The position numbers and the translations under genes were made by a program. DNA of 64,000 bases, taken from assembly GCF_009467825.1 (NCBI RefSeq), contig NZ_WIOK01000002.1, positions 1-64,000 on the forward strand. Direction: 5' to 3'. This document shows, piece by piece, positions 27,088 through 37,872 of this stretch (positions are counted from its first letter, which is position 1; every line of letters starts with the position of its first letter). The notes under the pieces were generated by a model. The model was not told the DNA's origin, searched no databases, and worked only from the letters and a program-made list of their open reading frames with translations. The stretch comes from Cyclobacterium xiamenense (GTDB lineage Bacteria > Bacteroidota > Bacteroidia > Cytophagales > Cyclobacteriaceae).

Positions 27088-28683
27088 ATGCGCGTCTCAA
27101 TTAAACTTCTATTCTTGCTTATTTTCGTAATCTGGCCATTTATGGGACAGCTATTCGCCCAGCAAAGCAGGGTTTTGGATATTTACCTGGCCATTGGGCA
27201 GTCCAATATGGCAGGCAGGGCTGTCGTTCCGCCCGACCTTTTGGCTCCCCTTGAAGGGGTCTTTTTATTTACCGGAGCGGATTGGGTTGCCGCCACCAAT
27301 CCGCTCAATATCCACTCCACCATCCGAAAAGATAGCAGCATGCAACGGCTGAGTCCCAGCTACGGTTTTGCCAGAAAGATGCAGGAGTTGCAGGGAAGCA
27401 AAAACCTGGGCCTTGTCGTCAATGCCAAAGGCGGAACGGCCATTGAGGAATGGATGCCTGGTACCCCCTTCTTCAGGGACATGCTGCTTCGCGCTCGGCT
27501 TGCCGCCAAGGATGGAACGCTCCGTGGGGTGATTTGGCATCAGGGTGAGTCCAACGCAGGCAAACCTGACCGGTACCTGGAGCAGCTGGGGCAGTTCATT
27601 ACCGCTTTGCGGGATTCGCTTTCATTGCCCGATCTGCCCTTCGTCGCTGGTCAGCTTTCGGAGGACAAGGACATTCGAAAACCCTTCAACGAACGATTGC
27701 TGGAGCTCCCTAAAAGGATTCCTCACACCGCGGTGGTTCGGTCCTACGGTACCGCTACCTTTGATAGCACCCATTTTGACAGTCCCAGTCAGGTTTTATT
27801 GGGAGAACGATATGCCGAAAAAATGAACCAACTTCTGGAAAAAAATCATGGCCGGCACGAATTTGCGTTCGGACTTATTGCCGATGTGCAATACGCCGAC
27901 GCAGCGACGGCAGGAAAAAGAAATTACCGGGGTACGCTGACGACACTGCAGCAAACCATTCCTTTTTTGAATGCGTTTGAACCGGAGTTTGTCGTAAGCC
28001 TTGGAGATTTGATTGACCGGGATTTTGCCAGTTTTGATGCCCCGCTTGGAATCCTGGAGGGCGTCAACGCTCCCATGCATCACATTTGGGGTAACCACGA
28101 CTTTTCGGTTGCGGATAGCCTCAAAGCAAAGGTGGGGGAGAAGCTGGACAACCCTACCGGTTACTACTCCTTCGAAAAGGGGGGGCTGATTTTTTTGGTA
28201 GTCAATGGTATGGATATTAGTCTGGAAGGACATCCGGAGGGAAGCGAAAATTACCAAAAAGCCAGTGAATGGATGGCCCGATTGGAGTCCTCGGGTGCCA
28301 ACAATGCCAAACCCTGGAACGGCGGTATTGGCGAGGAGCAACTGAATTGGTTGGTTTCGAAAGTGAACGAAGCCGAGGAATCCGGGAAAAAGGTACTGGT
28401 ATTTTGCCACTACCCGCTGCTTCCCGAAAATGGCCTTCATCTGCTCAATAGCCGGGAGGTATTGGCAAAAATTGGTCCTTCTCCGGCCCTTGTCGCCTGG
28501 ATTTCCGGACATCATCACGAAGGTAACTATGTACAAGACGATCAGGGCACGCATCACCTTACCCTTCGCGGAATGGTGGAGGCACGGTCCCCGGCCATGG
28601 GGGCGGTGGTTCGGGTGTATACAAATAAATTGCTTATTCATGGCATCGGTGACGAAGTAGACCGTGTGCTGGAATTCAAGTGA
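27088..28683 (+). CDS. Secreted SGNH esterase fused to a metallophosphoesterase
   Basis: This 531-residue exported protein has two catalytic domains. After a signal peptide (about 1-25, ending FAQ), residues 28-250 form an SGNH domain of the sialate O-acetylesterase/DUF303 type, with IGQSNMAGR as the serine block and IWHQGESN as block III. Residues 258-520 form a calcineurin-like phosphoesterase with GLIADVQY, GDLIDRD, GNHD, CHYPL and SGHHHEGN. This order resembles the Mn-dependent ADP-ribose/CDP-alcohol diphosphatase branch (DxQ in place of DxH). Both domains look intact. Substrates are unknown; a carbohydrate ester or nucleotide-linked ester is a guess from the families. Confidence 0.85.
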   Translation: MRVSIKLLFLLIFVIWPFMGQLFAQQSRVLDIYLAIGQSNMAGRAVVPPDLLAPLEGVFLFTGADWVAATNPLNIHSTIRKDSSMQRLSPSYGFARKMQELQGSKNLGLVVNAKGGTAIEEWMPGTPFFRDMLLRARLAAKDGTLRGVIWHQGESNAGKPDRYLEQLGQFITALRDSLSLPDLPFVAGQLSEDKDIRKPFNERLLELPKRIPHTAVVRSYGTATFDSTHFDSPSQVLLGERYAEKMNQLLEKNHGRHEFAFGLIADVQYADAATAGKRNYRGTLTTLQQTIPFLNAFEPEFVVSLGDLIDRDFASFDAPLGILEGVNAPMHHIWGNHDFSVADSLKAKVGEKLDNPTGYYSFEKGGLIFLVVNGMDISLEGHPEGSENYQKASEWMARLESSGANNAKPWNGGIGEEQLNWLVSKVNEAEESGKKVLVFCHYPLLPENGLHLLNSREVLAKIGPSPALVAWISGHHHEGNYVQDDQGTHHLTLRGMVEARSPAMGAVVRVYTNKLLIHGIGDEVDRVLEFK

Positions 28684-28779
28684 TTATCCCGATTAGCTGG
28701 TTATTTTCCAAAATGGGGCCGGAACTTTCCAAAATTCGTACTGGATAAATTTTTATATTAGCGATCTAAATAAAAAACC

Positions 28780-29283
28780 ATGTACACCCGTTTCGCCAAA
28801 GTGTTTTATTTTCTTTCCCTGGGGTTGTTCCTGTTCCTGCTACTATACGTCTATGCCGCACTTCCCGAGTTTGCCACCTATGCCGTAAACGATGCGGGCA
28901 TGCCGCTAAAGCAGGTTAGCAGAAACAGTTTCTTCTACGCCGCCATCGGGGTATTTTTGGTTGTAAACCTGGCCTTGATCGTACCGGCGAAACTGATGGA
29001 AATGAAACTGAGCAATTCACTGAATCGCTTGTTTCCCGTGGGGGATGTGTACCGGGACAAAATGTTGGCCTGGCTGTTCTCCTTTATTGCCGTTGCCAAT
29101 CTGGCCACAGCGGTACTGGTTTTTTACATACACAGCATCAGCAACCAAAATGTCATCAGCAGTTCAGAGTATAATTTCTTTTTTTACCTGGCTCCAGTAT
29201 TGATGCTGGTGTGGGTAGCCCTTCTTTTTTTCCTGATCGCCGGGAAAATAAAACAGGTGAAGTCAGGAAACATCCTAAGTTGA
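28780..29283 (+). CDS. Small integral membrane protein upstream of parE
   Basis: This 167-residue protein has four clear hydrophobic segments (about 7-29, 50-70, 89-112 and 128-152) and short polar ends. I do not recognise a family. It ends 13 bp before parE in the same direction and is likely co-transcribed with it. The start ATG 28780 follows an A-rich tract. Function is unknown. Confidence 0.7.
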   Translation: MYTRFAKVFYFLSLGLFLFLLLYVYAALPEFATYAVNDAGMPLKQVSRNSFFYAAIGVFLVVNLALIVPAKLMEMKLSNSLNRLFPVGDVYRDKMLAWLFSFIAVANLATAVLVFYIHSISNQNVISSSEYNFFFYLAPVLMLVWVALLFFLIAGKIKQVKSGNILS

Positions 29284-29296
29284 ATTACGGTATTTT

Positions 29297-31195
29297 ATGG
29301 CAGCAAACGCAAATTATACAGAAGACAGCATCAAATCCCTTGATTGGAAGGAACACATTCGCCTGCGACCCGGCATGTATATTGGGAAGTTGGGGGACGG
29401 CAGTGCACAAGACGATGGTATCTACGTGTTGGTAAAGGAAATCCTCGACAATAGCATTGACGAACACATGATGGGGCACGGACGCACCATCGAGGTAAAG
29501 ATCAGTGAGCACAAGGTGGAGATTCGGGACTACGGCCGCGGAATTCCCCTGGGGAAGGTGATCGATTGCGTGTCAAAGATCAATACCGGGGGCAAGTACG
29601 ACTCCGGCGCCTTTCAAAAATCAGTGGGCTTGAACGGCGTGGGTACCAAAGCGGTAAATGCCCTCTCGGAAAACTTCATGGTCCAATCCTATCGGGAAGG
29701 CGAGTGCAAAGTGGCACGCTTTCAAATGGGGGAATTGATCGAAGATCGGAAAATCGAAAAAACTTCCGAGCGGAACGGTACCCGGATTGTGTTTTCGCCG
29801 GATGCGAGCATTTTTAAAAATTACCATTTCATCCCCGAATACCTGGAAAACCAGATTTGGAATTATGCTTTTCTGAACTCCGGATTGACCATCAACTTCA
29901 ACGGGGTGAAGTTTTATTCCCAAAACGGCCTGCTGGATCTGCTGGATCGGAAAGTGGACGACGATAGCCGCAGGTACCCCATCATCCACCTGAAAGGAAC
30001 CGATATCGAAATGGCCCTCACCCATTCCAATCAATACGGGGAGGAATATTATTCTTTTGTCAACGGACAGTTTACCACGCAGGGAGGCACCCACCTGGCA
30101 GCCTTTCGCGAGTCCATCGTGAAGTCGGTTCGGGATTTTTTCAAGAAAGACTACGATGCCTCCGATATACGGCAGAGCGTGGTAGCAGCCATTGCCGTCC
30201 GGGTGCAGGAGCCGGTCTTTGAATCGCAGACAAAGACCAAACTGGGCTCCCAGAGCGTGGGGCCGGATGGACCGACCCTCCGGACCTTTGTCAATGATTT
30301 TGTCAAGGTAGAACTGGACAATTACCTGCACCAAAATCCCGACACAGCCAATGCCTTGCTGAAGCGAATCCTTCAGTCGGAACGGGAGCGAAAGGAAATT
30401 TCGGGCATCAAGAAACTGGCCAATGAACGGGCCAAAAAAGCAAACCTGCACAACAAGAAGCTACGGGATTGCCGGGTGCACTACGACGACCCCAAGGCGG
30501 ATCCCGAAGTTAAAGACGGAACCATGCTCTTTATCACCGAGGGCGATTCGGCTTCCGGATCCATTACCAAATCCCGGAATGTGCAGACCCAGGCGGTCTT
30601 CTCGCTTCGCGGCAAGCCGTTGAACTGCTACTCCATGACCAAAAAGGTGGTGTACGAAAACGAAGAATTCAACTTGCTGCAGCATGCCTTGAATATCGAA
30701 GACGGCATCGAAAGCCTGAGGTACCGAAAGATCGTCATTGCCACGGATGCCGATGTGGACGGCATGCATATTCGGCTATTGATCATGACATATTTTCTTC
30801 AGTTTTTTCCCGATTTGGTGAAAAACGGCCATTTGTACATCCTAGATACCCCGCTTTTTCGGGTACGAAACAAAAAAGAAACCATCTACTGCTACACCGA
30901 TGAGGAGCGGCAGCGGGCCATTCATAAGCTGGGAAAGGCGGCTGAAATCACCCGTTTCAAAGGGTTGGGTGAAATTTCACCCGAAGAATTTGGCACGTTT
31001 ATCGGGGAGGATATTCGGCTGGAACCCATCATTCTCAACAAGGAAACCAAAATTGCGGACTTGTTGAGTTTCTACATGGGAAAAAACACCCCGGACAGGC
31101 AAACCTTCATCATTGATAACCTAAAGATTGAAAAGGACATTGTCTTCGACGACCCGGCAGTAAAATCAGCTGAAGAAGAGGAGGTGGTTGAATAA
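29297..31195 (+). CDS. parE: DNA topoisomerase IV subunit B
   Basis: This 632-residue ATPase subunit of type II topoisomerase has a GHKL ATP-binding domain with EILDNSIDE (about 48-56) and GRGIPLG. A transducer domain follows, then a Toprim domain with EGDSASG (about 413-419) and the DADVDG metal site (about 484-489). The length fits ParE/GyrB proteins without the proteobacterial insert. Pairing with a parC-type gene 624 bp downstream favours topoisomerase IV over gyrase. The space between the two genes holds a decayed SatD-like gene. Confidence 0.92.
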   Translation: MAANANYTEDSIKSLDWKEHIRLRPGMYIGKLGDGSAQDDGIYVLVKEILDNSIDEHMMGHGRTIEVKISEHKVEIRDYGRGIPLGKVIDCVSKINTGGKYDSGAFQKSVGLNGVGTKAVNALSENFMVQSYREGECKVARFQMGELIEDRKIEKTSERNGTRIVFSPDASIFKNYHFIPEYLENQIWNYAFLNSGLTINFNGVKFYSQNGLLDLLDRKVDDDSRRYPIIHLKGTDIEMALTHSNQYGEEYYSFVNGQFTTQGGTHLAAFRESIVKSVRDFFKKDYDASDIRQSVVAAIAVRVQEPVFESQTKTKLGSQSVGPDGPTLRTFVNDFVKVELDNYLHQNPDTANALLKRILQSERERKEISGIKKLANERAKKANLHNKKLRDCRVHYDDPKADPEVKDGTMLFITEGDSASGSITKSRNVQTQAVFSLRGKPLNCYSMTKKVVYENEEFNLLQHALNIEDGIESLRYRKIVIATDADVDGMHIRLLIMTYFLQFFPDLVKNGHLYILDTPLFRVRNKKETIYCYTDEERQRAIHKLGKAAEITRFKGLGEISPEEFGTFIGEDIRLEPIILNKETKIADLLSFYMGKNTPDRQTFIIDNLKIEKDIVFDDPAVKSAEEEEVVE

Positions 31196-31309
31196 AGGAT
31201 GACCAAGCACATCATTCCATAGCGGATGCTTGTTTCATTTTTTATGAAATAAGTACATGTATGTCATTCTGTTCGGAATAAAATTTATTTCTGTAAAAAA
31301 CCGAATCGA

Positions 31310-31786
31310 ATGAATTACATCCTAGTGGCAGCTAGTAGTGAAAGTGGGGAATTTGCAGATCTTGCCAACGTAGCCCGTGTTTTTTCGCACGTAGTTGACG
31401 CATGCAAGCGAGTGAATAAAGAGGAGATCCTTTCTCCATTGACCATCACGTTGGGTGATGAATTTCAAGGGATCGTAAAAGTAAGGCGTGTTTCATTTAC
31501 CGGATCATTACCCGGTTTGGGAAAAATAGATGGAAAGCGGAGGAAGAAATTTACTTAAGGTACGCGATGTAGCGGGGAAAAATTGAAACCGAGATCAATA
31601 AAAAGAGTAGCTCACGGGATGATGGAGCCTTCGTTAGCCGATGCGAGAAATCGGTTGATGCGCTTGAAAGAGAAAGGCGATCTCTTCGCCCTCGAAGGAG
31701 AAATTGACGATAGCGGAATAAAAAGCTTTCAACCAACCTGTACCTTTCGATTGTCAGGAATTGGCATTGGAGAGATAAGGCTTTAA
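31310..31786 (+). pseudogene. Decayed SatD-family gene between parE and parC
   Basis: The first open part (31310-31558, 82 residues) begins like SatD-family proteins and includes the typical LTITLGDEFQGIV stretch, then stops. Frame-shifted sequence continues the same protein. One frame (about 31520-31650) reads AEEEIYLRYAM, a stop, then GKIETEINKKSS. Another frame (31583-31786) reads GMMEPSLADARNRLMRLKEKG. These match successive parts of SatD proteins, which have a conserved RYA-GxG-I-T-IN...MDGPAF-ARxA region. At least two frameshifts, a stop and a deletion after the first part mean no full product can be made. The function of intact SatD is unclear to me. Confidence 0.65.
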
Positions 31787-31818
31787 TTTCCGGTTTTTTG
31801 GAGTTATGTGAATAAATT

Positions 31819-34434
31819 ATGAGTGATAACGATACAAACCCCGAAAACGGGGACAAAAGCTTACACGATTCGATTCCGGTTACCGGAATGTATAAGGATT
31901 GGTTTTTAGATTACGCTTCCTACGTGATTCTGGAACGAGCCGTCCCAGCCATCGAAGACGGGTTTAAGCCCGTGCAGCGGCGGATTCTCCATGCCATGAA
32001 GGAAATGGACGATGGACGGTTCAACAAGGTGGCCAACATCATCGGGCAATCCATGCAGTACCATCCGCATGGAGATGCCTCCATCGGGGATGCCATCGTG
32101 AATCTGGGGCAGAAGGATTTGTTGATCGAAACGCAGGGCAACTGGGGAGACGTGCGGACCGGTGATGGGGCTGCAGCGGCGCGGTATATCGAGGCCCGGC
32201 TATCCAAGTTTGCGTTGGAGGTGGTCTTCAATCCTCAAACCACCGAATGGCAGCTGTCCTACGATGGCAGGAAAAAAGAGCCGGTCACCTTACCGGTAAA
32301 GTTCCCCTTGCTACTGGCGCAGGGAGTGGAGGGGATTGCTGTGGGCCTGAGTACCAAAATACTCCCCCACAATTTTTGCGAGTTGATCGATGGTTCCATT
32401 CAGATCCTGAAAGGAAAAAAAACCAACCTGTTGCCGGATTTTAATACCGGCGGCCTGGCTGACTTTTCCGAATACAACGAAGGCCTGCGAGGCGGGCGCA
32501 TCAAGGTACGGGCAAAAATCGAAGAGGAGGACAACAAAACCCTCCTGATCAAAGACATCCCCTACGGGACCACCACCAATTCCGTAATCGAATCCATTAT
32601 CAAAGCCAACGATAAAGGTAAGATCAAGATCAAAAAAGTGGTGGACAATACCGCCAAAGACGTGGAAATTCAGGTGCAATTGGCCCCCGGGCAGTCACCC
32701 AACATGACCATTGACGCCCTGTATGCCTTCACCGACTGCGAGGTCAGCATTTCTCCCAATGCCTGCGTGATTATCGAAGAGAAGCCCGTGTTCCTGACGG
32801 TTAATCAGATCCTGGAGTACAACACCCGGCAAACAAAGGCCTTGCTCAACCGGGAACTGGAAATCCGCAAGGGGGAGTTGATGGAGAAATTGCTGTTTTC
32901 TTCCCTGGAAAAAATATTCATAGAAAACCGGATTTACCGGGATATCGAGGAATGCGAAACCTGGGAAGCCGTCATCGAAACCATCGATCGGGGATTGGAC
33001 CCATTTAAGCCGGACTTTTACCGGGATATTACCCGTGACGATATCATTCGCCTGACAGAAATCAAGATCAAGCGAATTTCAAAATTTGATACCTTCAAGG
33101 CGGATGAGTTGATGCGCAAGCTTCAAGAGGAACTGGAAGAAGTAAACCACCACCTGGAAAACCTGACCGATTATGCCATTCAGTATTACAAAAACCTGCT
33201 GAGTAAATACGGAAAGGGAAGGGAACGAAAGACCGAAATTCGGACCTTTGATACCATTTCCGCCAATGTAGTGGCGGCAAACAATGCCAAATTATACATC
33301 AATCGGGCCGATGGATTTATAGGTCACGGACTGAAAAAAGACGAATTCATCTGCGACTGCTCCGACTTGGACGACATCATCGTTTTCCGCAAAGATGGGG
33401 TCTGCCTGGTTACGAAAATTCAGGACAAGGTGTTTGTCGGTAAGGATATTGTCCACGCGGCCGTTTTCCGAAAAGGGGACGAACGCATGGTGTACAATCT
33501 GGTGTATCTGGAAGGAGCCTCGGGCAGGGCGATGATCAAGCGCTTTCAGGTGCTGAGCGTAACCCGAGACCGGGAGTACGTCCTTACCAAGGGCACCAAA
33601 GGCTCCCGAATTTTATACTTCACTGCCAATGCCAATGGCGAAGCGGAAATCATTACCGTCTACCTGACCGCAGGCAGCAAGGCGCGGGTCAAGGTATTTG
33701 ATTTTGATTTCAAGGATATTGAGATCAAAGGCCGGGGTGCCCAGGGAAACATCCTGACCAAGTACCCTGTTCGGAAGATTCAACTCAAGATGGAAGGTGT
33801 TTCCACCCTGGGGGGATTGGACATCCATTACGATCCAGCCGTGGGTAGGCTCAATACCGATGGGCGGGGCAAATGGGTGGGTAACTTTCTGGGCGAAGAC
33901 AAGATCATCGCGTTTTTCAAAGATGGCAGTTACGAGTTGACCAATTTTGAGCTAACCAACCGCTTCGACCAGGAAAATTTGCTGCATATCGAAAAATTCG
34001 ACCCGGAAAAAGTGGTTTCCGCTATCTATTATGATGGGGCCAGCAAGAACCACTACGTCAAGCGATTTTTAGTAGAAACGTCTACTCTGAACAAGGAATT
34101 TAATTTCATTTCCGACCATAAGCAGTCTCGTTTGACGGTAGTCACCACCGATAAGCAGCCACAGGTAAAGGTGAAACTCCAGAAAGGCAAGGAAGTGGAC
34201 GAAAACGTATACGATATGGACATGCTGATCGACGTGAAGGGCTGGCGGGCTGTAGGCAACCGGCTAAGCAACCACACGGTAAAAGCCATAGAACTAGTGG
34301 CATCCCCTGATAAAAAAGGGAATGGCTCGGATGATAGCCTTTCCGTTGGTTCCACCGTCAAATTTGATCTGAAGAAAAAGCGTGAGGGGGACGACGACGA
34401 AGATGAAGATAAGGAACAATTGGGCTTGTTTTAA
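31819..34434 (+). CDS. parC: DNA topoisomerase IV subunit A
   Basis: This 871-residue DNA breakage-reunion subunit has the winged-helix core with the catalytic Arg122-Tyr123 pair in AAARYIEARLS. A coiled-coil tower domain follows (about 340-480). The C-terminal half (about 490-840) is a beta-pinwheel that wraps DNA. A GyrA-box-like heptad was not seen, which agrees with ParC. The last 30 residues are Lys/Asp/Glu-rich. Catalysis would require ParE encoded just upstream. Bacteroidota often annotate this pair as topoisomerase IV; a secondary gyrase cannot be excluded from sequence alone. Confidence 0.92.
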   Translation: MSDNDTNPENGDKSLHDSIPVTGMYKDWFLDYASYVILERAVPAIEDGFKPVQRRILHAMKEMDDGRFNKVANIIGQSMQYHPHGDASIGDAIVNLGQKDLLIETQGNWGDVRTGDGAAAARYIEARLSKFALEVVFNPQTTEWQLSYDGRKKEPVTLPVKFPLLLAQGVEGIAVGLSTKILPHNFCELIDGSIQILKGKKTNLLPDFNTGGLADFSEYNEGLRGGRIKVRAKIEEEDNKTLLIKDIPYGTTTNSVIESIIKANDKGKIKIKKVVDNTAKDVEIQVQLAPGQSPNMTIDALYAFTDCEVSISPNACVIIEEKPVFLTVNQILEYNTRQTKALLNRELEIRKGELMEKLLFSSLEKIFIENRIYRDIEECETWEAVIETIDRGLDPFKPDFYRDITRDDIIRLTEIKIKRISKFDTFKADELMRKLQEELEEVNHHLENLTDYAIQYYKNLLSKYGKGRERKTEIRTFDTISANVVAANNAKLYINRADGFIGHGLKKDEFICDCSDLDDIIVFRKDGVCLVTKIQDKVFVGKDIVHAAVFRKGDERMVYNLVYLEGASGRAMIKRFQVLSVTRDREYVLTKGTKGSRILYFTANANGEAEIITVYLTAGSKARVKVFDFDFKDIEIKGRGAQGNILTKYPVRKIQLKMEGVSTLGGLDIHYDPAVGRLNTDGRGKWVGNFLGEDKIIAFFKDGSYELTNFELTNRFDQENLLHIEKFDPEKVVSAIYYDGASKNHYVKRFLVETSTLNKEFNFISDHKQSRLTVVTTDKQPQVKVKLQKGKEVDENVYDMDMLIDVKGWRAVGNRLSNHTVKAIELVASPDKKGNGSDDSLSVGSTVKFDLKKKREGDDDEDEDKEQLGLF

Positions 34435-35030
34435 TTAGCTTTTCCTCTCGCTTCGTTTTCTGGGAGCTAAAAAGAATGGGTGAAACATAGGAATAAGCAC
34501 AAGATCACACGCAGCCATGGCTAATTATACGCTTGGCAGGCACAAAAGTCGGAATTGACCTGTTATACTCCCGGAAGGCTTTCCCATATCCGGCGAACGA
34601 AGCGCAGCAAAAAAAACCAATTCCTATTTTGTCTGATCCACACGTATCCAATACACGACAAAATATTGAAGAAAAGAAAAGGACCATAAAAAAACAGAAG
34701 CATACTCCACTCTCGCTAAAATCGGGGCTTTAGCAGCAATCGATCAGAGGATGATGATATCCTTGGTGATGCTTCCGAGTATCTGATGCGGCAATTCGCT
34801 ACCGAAGGCGGAAGAAGCAGTTTGGAACTAGTAGCTCCCCTTCAGTTATACCGTTATTGGTTAGATAATCCCCCTGCCATGACTCAGATCAACAAGCAAT
34901 CCATCCCCCATTATTCCCGTCTCCGGGATAAGGTTTGTTTCCCCTTTTATTTACCCTCCCGAATGTGCATATTTGCAGTCCGTTAAAAAACACCTGTTTG
35001 TAAAGGTGAAAACAAATCGAAAGCGCACGC
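34435..35030. other. Gene-poor interval between parC and thrS with a methylase remnant
   Basis: Nearly 600 bp hold no intact gene. The only recognisable item is a short type I methylase-like remnant (34744-34822). A CATATTTG sequence at 34968-34975, one base off the -7 consensus, may be part of the thrS promoter; no -33 TTG at the right distance was found. Confidence 0.5.
34744..34822 (+). pseudogene. Fragment resembling the HsdM (type I DNA methylase) N-terminal region
   Basis: In one frame the DNA encodes about 25 residues reading EDDDILGDASEYLMRQFAT then EGGRS. This resembles the conserved GDAYEYLxxxFAxxxGKxxGxFYTP segment of N6-adenine methylase subunits of type I restriction systems. 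The expected FYTP motif is not present after it, and no further methylase sequence can be found on either side. It is best read as a leftover of a lost restriction-modification locus. The match is short, so chance similarity is possible. Confidence 0.4.
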
Positions 35031-36986
35031 ATGTCACACTCTGAAAATGAAATTAATGTAACCTTTCCCGACCAGTCGGTACGGGTTTTTGAAAAAGGGG
35101 TCACCGGACTGGATATCGCCATGAGTATCAGCGAGGGTCTGGCCCGAAACGTCCTGGCCGCAAAGGTCGACGGGGAGGTCTGGGACGCCACACGCCCGAT
35201 AACAAAGGACGTGAGCATTGCCCTGCTAACCTGGAACGATAAGGAAGGGAAATCCACTTTCTGGCATTCCTCCGCCCACCTGTTGGCCGAGGCGCTGGAG
35301 GCGCTGTATCCCGGGATTAAATTTGGCATTGGACCGCCCATCGAGCAGGGGTTTTATTACGACGTGGATTTTGGTGAGCGAACCCTGGAAGGTGCGGAGC
35401 TGGAAAAGATTGAAGCCAAAATGGTGGAATTGGCCCGGCAGAAAAACGCATACGTTCGGAGCGAAATTTCCAAGCAGGATGCAGTAAGCTATTACGAAAC
35501 CAAGGGCGACGAATACAAGTTGGACCTGCTCGAACGGCTGGAGGACGGTACCATCACGTTTTACAAGCAGGGGGAATTTACCGACCTCTGTCGGGGACCA
35601 CATATTCCGCATACCGGTTTTGTAAAGGCCGTCAAGCTGCTCAATATCGCCGGAGCCTACTGGCGAGGGGACGAGCACAACAAAATGTTGACCCGTATTT
35701 ATGGCATCACCTTTCCCAAAGCCAAGGAGCTGAAGGAATACCTGGAAATGCTGGAAGAGGCGAAGAAAAGGGACCACCGCAAGCTAGGCAGGGAACTGGA
35801 ATTGTTTACCTTTTCGGAGAAGGTAGGGATGGGCCTGCCCCTGTGGTTGCCCAAGGGAACATTGCTTCGCGAACGCCTGGTTAGCTTTTTGAAAAAGGAG
35901 CAGGACCATTCGGGCTACCAGCAGGTGATTACCCCCCATATCGGTCACAAGGCCTTGTACGAAACCTCCGGGCATTACGAAAAATACGGCAAGGATTCTT
36001 TTCAGCCCATCACCACACCCCATGAGGGTGAGGAGTTTTTGCTCAAGCCGATGAATTGCCCCCACCACTGCGAAATATACAAGAGCAAGCCCCGGTCTTA
36101 CAAGGATTTGCCGGTGCGGTATGCCGAATTTGGCACCGTGTATCGGTACGAACAGAGCGGGGAGCTGCATGGATTGACCCGCGTCCGTGGATTTACGCAG
36201 GACGATGCACATATCTTTTGTCGGCAGGATCAGGTGAAGGAAGAGTTTATCAAAGTTATTGATTTGGTATTATACGTATTCAAGGCCCTGGGCTTTGACG
36301 ATTATACTGCACAGATTTCGCTGCGTGATCCGCAAAACAGCGAAAAGTACATTGGTGGAGAAGCTGCCTGGAACAAGGCTGAGGCCGCAATCATCGAAGC
36401 TGCAGGTGAGAAAGGCTTGCAGACCGTTACAGAATTAGGAGAGGCGGCCTTTTACGGGCCAAAGCTCGATTTTATGGTTCGGGATGCGCTGGGAAGAAGT
36501 TGGCAATTGGGTACCATACAGGTAGATTACCAGTTGCCGGAGCGTTTTGAATTGGAATATACCGGTTCAGACAACCAAAAACACCGGCCGGTAATGATTC
36601 ACCGGGCACCTTTTGGCTCCCTGGAACGTTTTGTGGCCGTATTGATTGAGCATTGTGCGGGCAACTTCCCCTTGTGGCTGGCACCTGAACAGCTGGTGAT
36701 TCTTCCTATTTCGGAAAAATTCGCTGATTACGCCGAAAAGGTGAAGCTATTATTGGCCGATCAGGGCATTACCGGAGACATTGATCACCGGGACGAAAAG
36801 ATTGGGCGAAAAATCCGGGATGCCGAAGTCAAAAAGATTCCGTTTATGGTGATTGTGGGCGAGAAAGAACAGGAAGAAAATAAGATTTCGCTGCGAAAAC
36901 ACGGGGAGGGAGACATCGGTAGTTTTGAATTGGAAGCCTTTGTCGGCTACTTCCAGGGAATCATTAAGGAATCATTGAATAAATAA
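35031..36986 (+). CDS. thrS: Threonyl-tRNA synthetase
   Basis: This 651-residue class II synthetase charges tRNA-Thr. It has an N-terminal TGS domain (about 1-65) and the editing domain with [11 protein letters not shown] (His pair near 80-84). The catalytic core has class II motif 2 and zinc ligands in [10 protein letters not shown] (about 342-351) and in [11 protein letters not shown] near 525. The C-terminal anticodon-binding domain starts at about 550. The length is normal. It heads the conserved thrS-infC-rpmI-rplT block. No T-box or clear operator was seen upstream. Confidence 0.96.
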   Translation: MSHSENEINVTFPDQSVRVFEKGVTGLDIAMSISEGLARNVLAAKVDGEVWDATRPITKDVSIALLTWNDKEGKSTFWHSSAHLLAEALEALYPGIKFGIGPPIEQGFYYDVDFGERTLEGAELEKIEAKMVELARQKNAYVRSEISKQDAVSYYETKGDEYKLDLLERLEDGTITFYKQGEFTDLCRGPHIPHTGFVKAVKLLNIAGAYWRGDEHNKMLTRIYGITFPKAKELKEYLEMLEEAKKRDHRKLGRELELFTFSEKVGMGLPLWLPKGTLLRERLVSFLKKEQDHSGYQQVITPHIGHKALYETSGHYEKYGKDSFQPITTPHEGEEFLLKPMNCPHHCEIYKSKPRSYKDLPVRYAEFGTVYRYEQSGELHGLTRVRGFTQDDAHIFCRQDQVKEEFIKVIDLVLYVFKALGFDDYTAQISLRDPQNSEKYIGGEAAWNKAEAAIIEAAGEKGLQTVTELGEAAFYGPKLDFMVRDALGRSWQLGTIQVDYQLPERFELEYTGSDNQKHRPVMIHRAPFGSLERFVAVLIEHCAGNFPLWLAPEQLVILPISEKFADYAEKVKLLLADQGITGDIDHRDEKIGRKIRDAEVKKIPFMVIVGEKEQEENKISLRKHGEGDIGSFELEAFVGYFQGIIKESLNK

Positions 36987-37071
36987 CGGTATAATAATTT
37001 GTTGATTTTTAATATTTAAAAAATTATTAGATATTTGCAGATTCAAACTTTAAACAACAACCATAACTATT

Positions 37072-37623
37072 TTGAGAGGAAAAAGAACGTATACTCCGAG
37101 ACAAGAGGAACCATATAGGGTAAATTCAAAAATCCGGGCCAGGGAAGTCAGGGTTGTGGGGGATTTTGTAGAAGGTGGAAATGCCGTCATGGCGACGGAT
37201 AAGGCCATCGCACTTGCCCAGGAAAATGGTCTTGATCTCGTGGAAATTTCTCCTTCCGCTGCCCCACCTGTTTGCAAGGTGATTGATTATGCCAAGTTCA
37301 AGTACGAACAAAAGAAAAAGCAGAAAGAAATCAAGTCCAATGCGGCAAAAACAGTAGTTAAGGAAATACGATTCGGTCCCAATACAGACGACCACGATTT
37401 TGATTTTAAACTAAAGCACGCCATTAATTTCCTCAAGGATGGCGCTAAAGTTAAAGCCTACGTGCATTTTGTGGGACGAACCATTGTGTTTAAAGAGCGG
37501 GGAGAAATGTTGCTGTTGAAATTTGCCCAGGCCCTGGAGGATTACGGGCAGGTGGAGCAGCTTCCCAAGATGGAGGGCAAGCGAATGAATATCTTTGTCT
37601 CTCCCAAAGCTGGAAAGAAATAA
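37072..37623 (+). CDS. infC: Translation initiation factor IF-3
   Basis: This 183-residue initiation factor prevents subunit joining and checks the start codon. The N-terminal domain, linker (about 75-95, [13 protein letters not shown]) and C-terminal domain with [10 protein letters not shown] are complete. No ATG lies near the true N-terminus. The coding frame begins with TTG (37072-37074), directly preceded in frame by ATT (37069-37071), so initiation is at UUG or AUU. Use of a non-AUG start agrees with the known self-control of infC, where IF-3 rejects its own weak start codon. It lies 85 bp after thrS. A GATATTTG -7-like sequence at 37030-37037 could be an internal promoter. Confidence 0.93.
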   Translation: MRGKRTYTPRQEEPYRVNSKIRAREVRVVGDFVEGGNAVMATDKAIALAQENGLDLVEISPSAAPPVCKVIDYAKFKYEQKKKQKEIKSNAAKTVVKEIRFGPNTDDHDFDFKLKHAINFLKDGAKVKAYVHFVGRTIVFKERGEMLLLKFAQALEDYGQVEQLPKMEGKRMNIFVSPKAGKK

Positions 37624-37645
37624 GTTAACTAATAGATAGAGGGTA

Positions 37646-37840
37646 ATGCCAAAAGTAAAAACCAAATCAAGTGCAAAGAAAAGGTTCAAGCTTTCTGCTA
37701 CCGGAAAAATCCGGAGAAAGCATGCATTCAAAAGCCACATTCTGACCAAAAAGTCCACCAAGAGGAAGCGAAACCTTACCAAGTGGGGTGTCGTTCACGA
37801 AACGGACGAGGGTCGGGTAAAAGCAATGCTACGAATCTAA
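37646..37840 (+). CDS. rpmI: 50S ribosomal protein L35
   Basis: This 64-residue, very basic protein has the typical [14 protein letters not shown] start and the [12 protein letters not shown] segment in the middle. It binds 23S rRNA in the large subunit. It is 22 bp downstream of infC and is followed by a 99-bp spacer with possible RNA structure before rplT, the usual order in bacteria. Confidence 0.96.
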   Translation: MPKVKTKSSAKKRFKLSATGKIRRKHAFKSHILTKKSTKRKRNLTKWGVVHETDEGRVKAMLRI

Positions 37841-37872
37841 TCGATTCCATTCAGGTTATTTAATTCACACCA

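Noticed and set aside
34533..34733. Plus-strand open frame of 66 residues after parC
   Set aside because: Lysine-rich low-complexity reading without family pattern or start signal.
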